Of a stretch of DNA of 44,148 bases, positions 1 through 8,419 are shown piece after piece (position 1 is the first letter of the stretch; each line of letters opens with the position of its first letter). A program made the position numbers and the translations under genes. The DNA comes from CAZLPZ01 sp964561535 (GTDB taxonomy: Bacteria > Pseudomonadota > Alphaproteobacteria > Micavibrionales > Micavibrionaceae). The notes under the pieces were generated by a model. It searched no databases. It saw nothing but the letters and a program-made list of their open reading frames with translations, and was not told the DNA's origin. The DNA is taken from the NCBI GenBank assembly GCA_964561535.1, contig CAZLPZ010000011.1, forward strand, positions 1 to 44,148. The letters run 5' to 3'.

Positions 1-1
1 C

Positions 2-598
2 GTGACCGAGATTGTCACTTTTGCAGGCGGTGGCGGTAACTTTCATGAAGTGAGAGGAGATATCCTGGGCGGCCAGTTCTTGGCTAGCTTACAACGTCCG
101 AAATCCTATTTCAGGATGCGAATTTGTACGTTGATGGGTGCCAATATTATTCGGTCACTGGTGTTTTTGACAGGCGGAATTATTCTGGGGATTTTTTTTA
201 CAAAGGCCATCCCTTATAACTTTGCCCAAATCATATTTTTATTGATATCGATTTATTTAGGGACGTTCATTAATAGTGTTGTTTGCTTTATTCTGTCACT
301 CATTGAGGTCTGGGGACCTTACGCCCGCCCCGCGATGTGGATCAGCCAGAAATGTGCGTTCTTGTTGGGTGGCCTGATCTTGCCGTTGCAACTTTACCCT
401 CAATGGATGCAAACACTGGCCAGCTTCACACCTTACCCAGCGATGTTGAACATTCCGGGAAAAATTGCTTTTAATCCAAGCCTTGCGGATATGGTATCTG
501 GTTTTGGAGTTCAGCTCTTCTGGCTCGCAACTATGATTGTGGTTGCGTTCTATGTGCAACATCTGGCGTATCGCCATATTTTGAAGAGAGGTTATTAA
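2..598 (+). CDS. ABC-2 type transporter permease, 5'-truncated by window edge
   Basis: This is the C-terminal ~198 residues of an integral membrane permease; the frame is open to the left edge, so the true start lies outside the window. Several long hydrophobic segments are visible (about residues 47-68, 74-100, 115-128 and 165-185 of the visible part). The segment around 'LPLQLYPQWMQTLASFTPYP' is typical of the ABC-2 permeases once called DUF990, which have a 'loPl..lP.wl......tPfp' motif before the last helix. Those permeases are about 260 residues long and usually occur as a pair encoded next to an ATPase. The stop is followed one base later by the next permease gene, so they form one operon; the ATPase gene is presumably upstream. 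Substrate cannot be inferred. Confidence 0.8.
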   Translation: MTEIVTFAGGGGNFHEVRGDILGGQFLASLQRPKSYFRMRICTLMGANIIRSLVFLTGGIILGIFFTKAIPYNFAQIIFLLISIYLGTFINSVVCFILSLIEVWGPYARPAMWISQKCAFLLGGLILPLQLYPQWMQTLASFTPYPAMLNIPGKIAFNPSLADMVSGFGVQLFWLATMIVVAFYVQHLAYRHILKRGY

Positions 599-599
599 T

Positions 600-1397
600 A
601 TGTGGCAACAAATTAAAAATAACATTCACTATGCCAGCTTTCTGATCCCGGCATCGTTAAAAGCCGCGACCCAGAATAAAGCCGCGTTTTGGTCGTTGAG
701 CATTTTTATGTTCATCCAAAACATCATGTTCTTTATGGTCTGGGTCATTTATTTCTCGAATTTCTCAAGCTTGCGGGGATGGGAACTGGCCGATGTGGCC
801 ACCATGTACGGCTTAGCAGCCTTTTCTTTCGGCCTGGCGTTTCTGTTGTGTGGCGGAGCGTTGGATTTGGGGCGGTCGATTGTTGATGGGGAACTCGATA
901 TTTATCTGGGCCGCCCGCGCCATCCGTTGATGGGTATTCTGTTCCGGGAAAGTCGTGCAGGGGGCCTGGGGGATATGATCACCGCGCCAGTCATCTGGAT
1001 TTATTTTGGGCATTATACCCCCCTTGAATTGAGTATTTTGGTCATGCTCGGGGTTTTTTCGGGGATAATTATTTTGGCAACCGCCTTGGCAATAAATTGC
1101 CTGCCGTTTTTTGCGGCCCAAGGAAACCGCGTGACCGATCAGTTGATTGAAAGCTTTATTTGTATTTCAACCTATCCCCATAATGGGTTTGGGATGGCCG
1201 TGCGCATTATTTTGTTGACTGTTATTCCCGCAGGATTTGTGGCATATCTGCCGATTGAGGCTATACGAAATTTTGATGTGCCTAAAATGACTATCATTGG
1301 GGGTGCAGCGGTCTTTTATATGTTCTTTGCCGTGATGATTTTTAATCGTGGTTTACGGAATTATACGTCGGGGAATAAGATGTTGGAGGTCAAGTAA
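600..1397 (+). CDS. ABC-2 type transporter permease, second subunit
   Basis: A 265-residue, strongly hydrophobic protein with about six predicted helices. The cytoplasmic element 'GGALDLGRSIVDGELDIYL' followed by 'RPRHPL' matches the conserved coupling region of DUF990-type ABC-2 permeases (commonly read as 'l..G.lD..L..P.'). It starts one base after the stop of the preceding permease and has AGAGAGG about 8 bases upstream of the ATG, so the two are co-transcribed and probably form a heterodimeric channel with an ATPase encoded outside the window. No substrate-specific feature is visible. The next gene is convergent. Confidence 0.82.
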   Translation: MWQQIKNNIHYASFLIPASLKAATQNKAAFWSLSIFMFIQNIMFFMVWVIYFSNFSSLRGWELADVATMYGLAAFSFGLAFLLCGGALDLGRSIVDGELDIYLGRPRHPLMGILFRESRAGGLGDMITAPVIWIYFGHYTPLELSILVMLGVFSGIIILATALAINCLPFFAAQGNRVTDQLIESFICISTYPHNGFGMAVRIILLTVIPAGFVAYLPIEAIRNFDVPKMTIIGGAAVFYMFFAVMIFNRGLRNYTSGNKMLEVK

Positions 1398-1501
1398 TAG
1401 AATATTATTGACGCAAGTGATTTACTAGAACGGGACGGTCTAATTAAAGAAGAATCATTAGTACATGACTGCGCACACAGCCATAAGCGAAACCAGCTTA
1501 T

Positions 1502-1517
1502 TCTCTTATATAAGAGA
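1502..1517. repeat. 16-bp perfect palindrome at the 3' end of the THUMP methyltransferase gene
   Basis: TCTCTTATATAAGAGA is a perfect palindrome that straddles the stop codon of the minus-strand gene in the space between two convergent genes. It lacks the G+C stem and T-run of an intrinsic terminator. It may be a binding site or simply chance in an AT-rich junction. Confidence 0.5.
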
Positions 1518-2609
1518 TTCTGTGCGGAACAAGTTTACGCGAAGGCCGCCATGCTGAACGGGCTCTGTCGTCGGCAAAAATGGCAAGTTGGTTGCCTTTG
1601 CCAAGGCAATGTCGGTCGTAATAATGCCCACGCGCCATCCAGAAAAACGAGTGCGTAATACTTCCCCTAGTGTTTGGTAAAGCGGCATAAGCTTTTTTTT
1701 ATCGCCGATGCGGGTGCCATAGGGAGGATTAACAATGACAAGGCCCGGGACAGTGGTCGGCGGAACAATATCGCTGATTGTATTCTGTTTAAAATTTGTG
1801 AATTTTGCGATACCGGCACGGTCAGCGTTTTCGGTGCTTATCTTTATCGTACCCGCGTCTCTATCGCTGCCGTAACAATGAAAATCCGGTGACGTTTGTC
1901 GTTCAACGCCACGCATTTTCTCCCATGCAGCCAAATCGAAATTAACAAATTTTTCAAATGCGAAATGCCGGGCCCGCCCTGGGTTAAGGCGAGCTGCGAT
2001 TTCTGCAGCCTCGATCACAAAGGTGCCTGAACCGCACATTGGGTCAAAAACAGGTTCAGTCCCTTTATATCCACATTGTTGCAGAAAAAGAGCCGCCATG
2101 TTTTCCCGCATCGGGGCCTTGTTGACCGATTCCTTATAGCCGCGTTTGTATAATGATTCACCAGATGTATCGACGCTGATCGTACAGATATCGCGGTGAA
2201 TGCGCGCCATGATCGTTATTTCCGCATCCGGTGAATGTTGGGCTTTTAGTGTTTCAGTAATAGACCTCTCGATCCGTTCGGCAGCGGCACCTTCATGATA
2301 GATGCGGGATTTTGAACATACCACTTCGACACGAAAAGGGATCCTTGGATTAAAAATGTCACGCCAAGGTGTCTCGCGGGCACGTTTATCAAGTTGCGCA
2401 AGGTGTAATACTTGAAATTGATCAATACGGGCAAGGACTCGCGTCGCGCCACGAATCCATAAATTTGCACGCCAAACTTCCGGCCACCCGCCTTCGACGG
2501 TCACACCGCCTGGGATCGCTTTTGTATGTTTAAAGCCTTTGCTGCGGACTTCGTCGTAAAGTAAGCCTTCAAGGCCCGGGGCGGTAGCAAGGAAAATTTC
2601 AAAGCTCAT
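1506..2609 (-). CDS. THUMP-domain class I SAM-dependent RNA methyltransferase (RlmL N-terminal/YpsC type)
   Basis: A 367-residue protein with the order expected for the COG0116 family: a short N-terminal segment starting 'FEIFLATAPGLEGLLYDEV', a THUMP RNA-binding domain (about 40-150) and a Rossmann methyltransferase domain (about 160-367). Motif I is 'DPMCGSGTF' (residues 189-197) and the catalytic 'NPPYG' is at 294-298; this NPPY type is used for methylation of exocyclic amino groups. The closest characterised relative is the RlmL half of E. coli RlmKL, which makes m2G2445 in 23S rRNA; here the RlmK half is absent, as is common outside gammaproteobacteria. The rRNA target is inference. The gene is monocistronic, convergent with the upstream permeases. 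Confidence 0.88.
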   Translation of the reverse strand: MSFEIFLATAPGLEGLLYDEVRSKGFKHTKAIPGGVTVEGGWPEVWRANLWIRGATRVLARIDQFQVLHLAQLDKRARETPWRDIFNPRIPFRVEVVCSKSRIYHEGAAAERIERSITETLKAQHSPDAEITIMARIHRDICTISVDTSGESLYKRGYKESVNKAPMRENMAALFLQQCGYKGTEPVFDPMCGSGTFVIEAAEIAARLNPGRARHFAFEKFVNFDLAAWEKMRGVERQTSPDFHCYGSDRDAGTIKISTENADRAGIAKFTNFKQNTISDIVPPTTVPGLVIVNPPYGTRIGDKKKLMPLYQTLGEVLRTRFSGWRVGIITTDIALAKATNLPFLPTTEPVQHGGLRVNLFRTESLI

Positions 2610-2778
2610 TAAGTTTACTTAAGTTTTCTATTTAGGGTTCTGGTTCTTTAATATCGTTATGATGTACCTTACTGGTGTATCAGTTATCAAGTTATGTGTC
2701 ATTTCAACCATCATTTTAGGTGGATAGCTCGAAAAAGATAGCATATTGGGATGAGGGTTTCCCCGGAGGGGATGGAGT

Positions 2779-4092
2779 CTAAGGAGTATTGTCTCGTAAA
2801 TAATGGTCCAAAGGTTCCGACCGTCTTGTCACAACATGGGCGACACCCTTTAATGCCCACCCTATATAGGCAAGATCCAGTGGGCTTGTCAGCGTTTGGA
2901 ATACGTGACTCAGAAAGGATGATATATTACCGTCCGGATTATTTAATAGGCGGCAATTAAAGCGCGCCAATGGGGATACATCATCGGGAAGTTCTGATTC
3001 TTTTGGGTAAGGCAAAATTGACGATGGGCGCATCGTATCTGCCAAAGTTGCATAATATTTTATAACAAGATCACCTAAAATTTCCCTATATGCTTCGGGG
3101 AAAAATTTCGGTGGTAAAGGATTTTCGTGCGGGGGGTGTATAACCAAACCTTTTTTAAAGGTGTCTCCAAACATAATTTCAGAGAGTAAAGCTCTTGGCC
3201 CTTCTTTAATATCGTCAAAGTCGTTTATGACGGTTTCTGATCCGTCATGTTCAGCCGGTTTCGGGGGGAACGACCAAATCTTATTTACGATTTGGTCGAT
3301 ATAAAAATCAGGCCGACTTTGAAATGCGGTACCGTCCAAAACATGAACGGGATTTTTGGGATTTAGATCTGCGTATTCCTTCATAAACCGATAGACACTG
3401 TTAAATTCAACGGCGAAATCGCGATTATTCCCATTCTCTAATATATTTTCGCCTATGACGAAACCAAGGATGCCAGCGAGGCCGGGGGCACCCCTATTCA
3501 CAAAGTCGAGGAATGGATTAAATCGATCACGATAGTATGATGTATTTCCGTGTAATAAGTCCTCAGATAAATGATCATATCTTCCCAGATTAAGGGCTAT
3601 CTTAATCTGGTCCATATCCCCAGCTTCGGGGTTCATAAAATTCTTCTCAAAAGATTTTTGAAAATAGACACAGCTTCGTTGTAAATACGTACCAATGCAC
3701 AGAGCCGGATGTTGAGTCATAAAGAGGGGGGTTCCCAATTTAAATATTTTGGCCGCGGTTTCGGTGGGGGGCCATGATGTTCCCATGAATTTTACGACCA
3801 TTTTGATAGGGGTAACGGTTGGATTTGCATCAAGATGAGTGAGGTAAATCTCTTTAAGTCGATCGTACATATCGTCAATGGTTCCCAGACTGCCTGATGG
3901 CCCTGGACGACACATCACCCCATCAATTTCATTGACGATTATATCAGATTGTTTTCGTAAGACGGATGCAAGGGCGGATCCCGCAACGCCGTGTTGGGTA
4001 AAAATTGAGCCAAAAACCAATCGGCCTTCCTGAACTTCCTTTAAAAGGAAAGAAAAGGAATTAGGGCAGGGCGGAATATCATTCGTTGTCAT
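2779..4092 (-). CDS. hypothetical protein, 437 aa, possibly sulfotransferase-like
   Basis: I do not recognise this protein with confidence. It has no signal peptide or membrane helix. The start is supported by AAGGTGAT 7 bases before the ATG. The early segment 'GRLVFGSIFTQHGVAGSALA' with a G-G-SALA turn, the middle 'KMVVKFMGTSW..T' followed by 'PLFMTQHPALCIGTYLQR', and the late 'HVLDGTAFQSRPDFYIDQI' resemble in order the P-loop-like PAPS-binding loop, the 'RdPr...S' segment and the 'vldge.L..dP' segment of very divergent sulfotransferase-fold proteins. The canonical 'RSGTT' loop is missing, so this is only a fold suggestion. The gene is divergent from an XRE regulator, 76 bases apart, suggesting that the regulator controls it. 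Confidence 0.6.
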   Translation of the reverse strand: MTTNDIPPCPNSFSFLLKEVQEGRLVFGSIFTQHGVAGSALASVLRKQSDIIVNEIDGVMCRPGPSGSLGTIDDMYDRLKEIYLTHLDANPTVTPIKMVVKFMGTSWPPTETAAKIFKLGTPLFMTQHPALCIGTYLQRSCVYFQKSFEKNFMNPEAGDMDQIKIALNLGRYDHLSEDLLHGNTSYYRDRFNPFLDFVNRGAPGLAGILGFVIGENILENGNNRDFAVEFNSVYRFMKEYADLNPKNPVHVLDGTAFQSRPDFYIDQIVNKIWSFPPKPAEHDGSETVINDFDDIKEGPRALLSEIMFGDTFKKGLVIHPPHENPLPPKFFPEAYREILGDLVIKYYATLADTMRPSSILPYPKESELPDDVSPLARFNCRLLNNPDGNISSFLSHVFQTLTSPLDLAYIGWALKGVAHVVTRRSEPLDHYLRDNTP

Positions 4093-4168
4093 AAAATTAT
4101 CACCTTGGCAATTGAGTATGTTTTCTATAGGCTAAAGCAAAAGGTAAATGCAAGGAATTTTACGTTAA
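4093..4168. promoter_or_regulatory. shared divergent control region
   Basis: Only 76 bases separate the starts of the 437-aa unknown (minus) and the XRE-family regulator (plus). Each gene has its own Shine-Dalgarno sequence here: AAGGTGAT on the minus strand and AAGGA at about 4154 on the plus strand. No clean -35/-10 pair was found, so the promoter positions are not assigned. The arrangement fits an autoregulated divergent pair. Confidence 0.45.
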
Positions 4169-4825
4169 ATGATTTCCAGCCAACAAATACGTGGTGCCCG
4201 GGGGATGTTGGGATGGTCCCAGACAGATCTTGCCAATCTGATCGATATTACGCAACGTGCGTTGACCGATATTGAAACCGGTAAAAGTCGGGCAAGTTTT
4301 ACGACCCTTGAAGCGATTGAGAAAATTTTCAATGAAGCGGGAATTGAATTTATTGAAGATGGTATTCGTAAACGTAAAGAACGAATTCAGGTTATTTCGG
4401 GACCAAATTTTGCAAGAGATACACGTACTTTTATTTTAAATAAAGTTAAAGAATTGGGCACAATTGAAACCCTCCTTTATGGTGTCGAGCCGGTTTTGCT
4501 GGGGCCAGATGCATTTAAGGAGACCGTGCAAGCCGTTAAAGATTTTTATGCCCTGGGAGCGACAGAACGGGTGATTACAGTTGATGATTTGTCTCCTGAT
4601 TACGTGATAGGGGATATTAACCGCTATCGTGGTATCCCGCGTACATTTTTTTCAAATACCAACCCAACCTATGTCATTGGAGATTATACGGTGATGATGA
4701 TGTTTGATTTGGCAGAGACCTGGATCATTGACAATCCGGCCTATACAAAAACGCAAACCAAGATTTTTGATTATTTATGGACCATCGGAAAACCGTTGGT
4801 CACTGCCCCTGTTTCGGCACACTGA
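4169..4825 (+). CDS. XRE-family helix-turn-helix transcriptional regulator with C-terminal sensor-like domain
   Basis: A 218-residue protein. Residues 1-60 form an XRE/Cro HTH: 'RGARGMLGWSQTDLANLIDI' followed by 'TQRALTDIETGKSRAS'. Residues about 75-218 form a separate domain that contains 'LYGVEP' and ends with 'ETWIIDNPAYTKTQTKIFDY' and 'LW'; the late 'W.ID.p..a......f..lW' pattern resembles the phospholipase-D-like or TrmB C-terminal effector domains, an inference from pattern only. Divergent orientation to the 437-aa unknown suggests a dedicated regulator. The downstream gene lies 145 bases away. Confidence 0.8.
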   Translation: MISSQQIRGARGMLGWSQTDLANLIDITQRALTDIETGKSRASFTTLEAIEKIFNEAGIEFIEDGIRKRKERIQVISGPNFARDTRTFILNKVKELGTIETLLYGVEPVLLGPDAFKETVQAVKDFYALGATERVITVDDLSPDYVIGDINRYRGIPRTFFSNTNPTYVIGDYTVMMMFDLAETWIIDNPAYTKTQTKIFDYLWTIGKPLVTAPVSAH

Positions 4826-4862
4826 TTCCCCAAAGGGATAATCTCCTTTTCTTAGAAAACGT

Positions 4863-4892
4863 TATCTTTCATTTTTAAAAGTGTGAAAGATA
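4863..4892. repeat. inverted repeat after the XRE regulator gene
   Basis: TATCTTTCA (4863-4871) and TGAAAGATA (4884-4892) are perfect 9-base inverted arms around a 12-base AT-rich centre, followed by an AT-rich run. It lies 38 bases after the regulator stop. It could be a weak terminator or an operator for the nitroreductase-like gene downstream. Confidence 0.5.
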
Positions 4893-4969
4893 TTTATATA
4901 ATTTTACATAATATTTAGTATCATTAGAAGTATCAAGAACTTGAACATGGCGACATATAGGTATAAACT

Positions 4970-6193
4970 ATGAATAGTACTTCTTATTATATGAAAAAGT
5001 CATTACAGTCGGAAGATGTTCAAATGTCTATTATGGAAAAATATGCGCCTGTGCCCATAACCGTGCCCCCACGTGCAAAATTATTTCCTTCTATTCCAAT
5101 TGAGGCAGTTCAGGCGCCTTTTACAAATACCCTAGAAACTATTCTTATGGAGGCCATTTGGGCGCCGAGTGGCGATAATATACAACCTTGGCGCATCATT
5201 CCACTATCGCCGACAGTATGTTTGATGACAGTTGTTTATGGTGAAGATACTATTTTTGATTTGGACCATGCCTCAACGCATATGGCTTTGGGGACATTCA
5301 TTGAAACTGCCTGTATTGCGGCGATTAAAAGAGGGTATGAGCCCCTTGTTCAGCTTGAATCACAATCTTCTGATCGTGGTGATGTTGCGCCTGTTTATAA
5401 ATTTGAAATCTTCCCTTTGGCCGAACCTCGGCATGAAACACTTTTCGAATATATTAAACAGCGTAAGACCAATCGGTTCCCTTATAAGCGGATCCAAATG
5501 ACATCAGAACAAAAGAAATTGATTGAGAATAATATTCCCGCTGGTTATCGGTTTATTTGGTTTGAAGGATCTAAACGTTTAAGAGGTGCTTACCTCACTT
5601 TTCTTGCGGGATGTATTCGTTATGCGGCCCCGGAATCTTTTAAAACACATCAAGAAACAATTGATTGGGCGAATGCGACGCACAGCCCAGATCGTATTCC
5701 GGCGCAAGGAATCGGAATGCCCAGAATTATGTTGCCTTTTGTAAAATGGTTCTTGGGGTCAAAAAATCGCTTTTGGTTTTTTGTACGGTTTATGATGGGT
5801 CATATGACGACAGCGTTTCAATTAGATTTTATTCCGAATTATTTTTGTGCAGGACAAGTTGCTATTTTGGCAGATAAGCAGCCAAAAACACCCGATGATT
5901 TTGTTATGGCGGGCCGTTCCGTACAACGTTTTTGGCTTTCGTTGACGGCTGTGGGGCTAGTATCACAACCGCTCTATTCGCCCCTTATATTTTCACGATA
6001 TCATGCGATGGGCATAAAATTTACAAATGCGCCATATTTACAACGCAAGGCATCTTCTTTAACCACGTACTTTAAAAAATTTTTAGGCCAGGAAAATGAT
6101 CTTGGGCATGTTGTGTGGTTTGCGCGTCTTGGGGCTACATCTCCGATACAATCATATTCAGAGCGTGTTCCCGTAAAAAATATAATCCAGTAA
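4970..6193 (+). CDS. nitroreductase-family protein
   Basis: A 407-residue protein in which residues about 45-230 carry the FMN-binding nitroreductase signature: 'LMEAIWAPSGDNIQPWRI' (the 'R.S..n.QPWrf' motif), then 'MALGTFIETACIAAIKRGYE', and later 'RKTNRFPYKRIQMTSEQ'. The second half includes 'GRSVQRFWLSLTAVGLVSQP', the usual 'G.a.e.lwL.a...Gl...p' segment that completes the fold. It is longer than classic nitroreductases (about 220 aa) and resembles the large nitroreductase-like proteins found alone or fused to ThiF-type enzymes. The start is uncertain: ATG 4970 has no clear ribosome site, and ATG 4991 or 5024 would remove a short unconserved N-terminus. It appears monocistronic. Confidence 0.75.
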   Translation: MNSTSYYMKKSLQSEDVQMSIMEKYAPVPITVPPRAKLFPSIPIEAVQAPFTNTLETILMEAIWAPSGDNIQPWRIIPLSPTVCLMTVVYGEDTIFDLDHASTHMALGTFIETACIAAIKRGYEPLVQLESQSSDRGDVAPVYKFEIFPLAEPRHETLFEYIKQRKTNRFPYKRIQMTSEQKKLIENNIPAGYRFIWFEGSKRLRGAYLTFLAGCIRYAAPESFKTHQETIDWANATHSPDRIPAQGIGMPRIMLPFVKWFLGSKNRFWFFVRFMMGHMTTAFQLDFIPNYFCAGQVAILADKQPKTPDDFVMAGRSVQRFWLSLTAVGLVSQPLYSPLIFSRYHAMGIKFTNAPYLQRKASSLTTYFKKFLGQENDLGHVVWFARLGATSPIQSYSERVPVKNIIQ

Positions 6194-6411
6194 CCAAAGC
6201 AGGTCGGCCCCAAATCTCACTTAATAGAGGTTTAGGGGGATATTCGCGTTTAAAAGATAAAAATTCCTGTAAATGGACATATCAATAGAGAAATTTAACC
6301 GAAATTGTTCGGGGCGGTATGATCCGGCTATTTTGTCGCGATCTCTTGTATAGCAGAAAAATCAGTCTTCCTGTACACTCTGATACAGTTTTCAGAGAAA
6401 GGATTGTTGTG

Positions 6412-8376
6412 ATGAAATGGGTTTTGCGGAGTATTTTGGCTGTTTTGGGGTTAGTTGTTTTGGCGGTTGCCGGGGTCTTTGTTTTTCTCGTGACGTTAAA
6501 CCCAAATGATTATAAAGGTCAGATATCAAGTGCAGTTCAACAAGCGACGGGTCGAAACTTAACAATTTCAGGTGATATTCGGGCCAGCATGTACCCCATT
6601 CTGGGTTTTACGGCCGCGGGGATTACGTTGTCAAATCCATCAGGTTTTGGGGATAAACCTTTTCTTACTCTTGAATCAATTCAAGTCGGTGTTCAAATCC
6701 TACCGCTATTGAATCGTCAAGTGCATTTAACGACCATGTTATTGGACCATCCGCAAATTCATGTGATCAAGACTAAAGAGGGGAAAACTAATTTAGAATT
6801 TCGTCCAGATACAGAAATGACCGAGCATGCGGTTGAATACCCTGTAAAAGGAAAAACATCAACGGAGACGAATCCATCGCTCGATATCCAGGTAGGCCAG
6901 GTTAAAATCACAAACGCAGGTGTGACATATGATGACCGTGAAGCTGGGACGATTACCAAAATTGACCCGTTGAATATAACGATACCAAGTTTTACCCCCG
7001 GCGTATCGACGCGGGTTACATTTGATATGACTGCACAAACGAATGGCATGACCATTAAGGTTGGGATGTCTGGTGCGACAATGGTCTCAAATGATTATAA
7101 AAGAATCACAACTGATGGAATGACAATTGATATACGTGCCCATGGCGGGGCAATACAAGGTGAGGCGATCACAACGTTGCAGGTCGACGGCACGATGAAT
7201 ATTGAGGCAAGTACGGTTGATATGGCGGTGTCTGATTTTGCTTTACGATTTTTGGAAACAGATTTTAAGGGAAAAGCAACGATCAAGGGGCCATTCGCAA
7301 CCCCTGCTATTGAATTTTCGGTTTCATCACCGCGCGTCAATTTGGATAAAATGTCAAAAGGAACTGGATCGTCTGGTGGAGTGTTAGTGTCCGGGAGATC
7401 TGAAATCGATGTAGTAAAAAAGGCATCCACAACGCGGAATCAATCTTTGTTCCCGGTGGCGGTTTTAAGGTTTTTGAATTTGAAGGGTGATATTCGAATT
7501 ACGGACGTAACGGCCAGTGGCTTGAAACTTGAAAACTTAGAAACAAAAATTTCGGCCCGAGCTGGGGATATTCAAGTTGCGCCGATCACAGCTGATTTTT
7601 ATGACGGTAAAATAAAATCTCAGGTTCGGTTAAATGCAGCAGGCGCAGTGCCTTCTCTGTCGGTTCAGGGAAGCCTGTCGGATTCAAATGTAGGTGATAT
7701 TGTAACCGCAAAAATGGGCGAGGATTATCTGTCGGGCACCGGGCGTGGAAATATTGATTTACGAATGGTGGGGAACAGTATAAGCGCATTGAAACAGAGT
7801 GCGTCAGGAATTGTTCAAATGAATTTTGAAAAGGGCGAGATTCATAAATGGAAATTGTCATCGTTGATTAATCAGGCGATTACCATTTACAAGACACATA
7901 AAATTGCACCTTCTGGTGCGGATCAGCTTTATTTCGCGGGCATAAAAGGATCGTGGGTTGGATCGAACGGTGTGTTCCGAAACGATGATTTGATATTAGA
8001 AGGCCCAAAAATGCATACTTTTGGTAATGGTACTGTGAATCTTGTAACGGGCACGGTTGATTATACAGTTTTGGTTGGAGACGGTACTCCTGACCGGACG
8101 GCCAATCATATCCCGATTCGAATTACAGGGCCGATCACAGCGCCTTCATACAAGTTAGATGCGGAATCAATTTTGACCGATGTGCTTAAGGACAAGATTG
8201 AGAAAAAATTAAAAGGAAAACTTTTGGATAAATTGGGTCCAATTGTGGGTGAGGGGTCAAATGCGGCCGAAGGAGACACGGTAGGGGCTGATGCCGCAGG
8301 GGCAGGGGAACCATCCTCTGCGCCTAGGACTCCAGAAGATTTGGGTAAGCAGCTATTAAGAGGATTGTTGCAATAA
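6412..8376 (+). CDS. AsmA-family protein
   Basis: A 654-residue AsmA-like protein. The start at ATG 6412 is chosen because GAGAAAGGA (6395-6403) is well placed and because the hydrophobic segment (about residues 5-26, 'LRSILAVLGLVVLAVAGVFV') then begins the protein; an upstream in-frame start at 6319 lacks a ribosome site. The mature part begins 'NPNDYKGQISSAVQQATGR' and 'TISGDI', which is the hallmark N-terminus of AsmA proteins, and ends with the C-terminal AsmA_2 region containing 'GTVDYTVLV' and 'IPIRITGPITAPSYKLDAES'. The family lies in the inner membrane with a large periplasmic domain and is implicated in phospholipid transport and outer-membrane assembly. It heads a likely operon with an adaptor and a MacB-like exporter. 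Confidence 0.88.
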   Translation: MKWVLRSILAVLGLVVLAVAGVFVFLVTLNPNDYKGQISSAVQQATGRNLTISGDIRASMYPILGFTAAGITLSNPSGFGDKPFLTLESIQVGVQILPLLNRQVHLTTMLLDHPQIHVIKTKEGKTNLEFRPDTEMTEHAVEYPVKGKTSTETNPSLDIQVGQVKITNAGVTYDDREAGTITKIDPLNITIPSFTPGVSTRVTFDMTAQTNGMTIKVGMSGATMVSNDYKRITTDGMTIDIRAHGGAIQGEAITTLQVDGTMNIEASTVDMAVSDFALRFLETDFKGKATIKGPFATPAIEFSVSSPRVNLDKMSKGTGSSGGVLVSGRSEIDVVKKASTTRNQSLFPVAVLRFLNLKGDIRITDVTASGLKLENLETKISARAGDIQVAPITADFYDGKIKSQVRLNAAGAVPSLSVQGSLSDSNVGDIVTAKMGEDYLSGTGRGNIDLRMVGNSISALKQSASGIVQMNFEKGEIHKWKLSSLINQAITIYKTHKIAPSGADQLYFAGIKGSWVGSNGVFRNDDLILEGPKMHTFGNGTVNLVTGTVDYTVLVGDGTPDRTANHIPIRITGPITAPSYKLDAESILTDVLKDKIEKKLKGKLLDKLGPIVGEGSNAAEGDTVGADAAGAGEPSSAPRTPEDLGKQLLRGLLQ

Positions 8377-8403
8377 ATTTAATAACGAAAAGCATAATTT
8401 TTA

Positions 8404-8410
8404 TAAGGAG
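8404..8410 (+). promoter_or_regulatory. ribosome-binding site of the adaptor gene
   Basis: TAAGGAG lies 9 bases before ATG 8420, in the 43-base space after the AsmA-like gene. It fixes the start of the adaptor and shows independent translation initiation within the operon. Confidence 0.7.
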
Positions 8411-8419
8411 TTTTTTGAT

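Noticed and set aside
2758..2772. TCCCC-GGA-GGGGA hairpin after the 437-aa gene as a terminator
   Set aside because: The stem is short with a three-base loop and no T-run on the minus strand.
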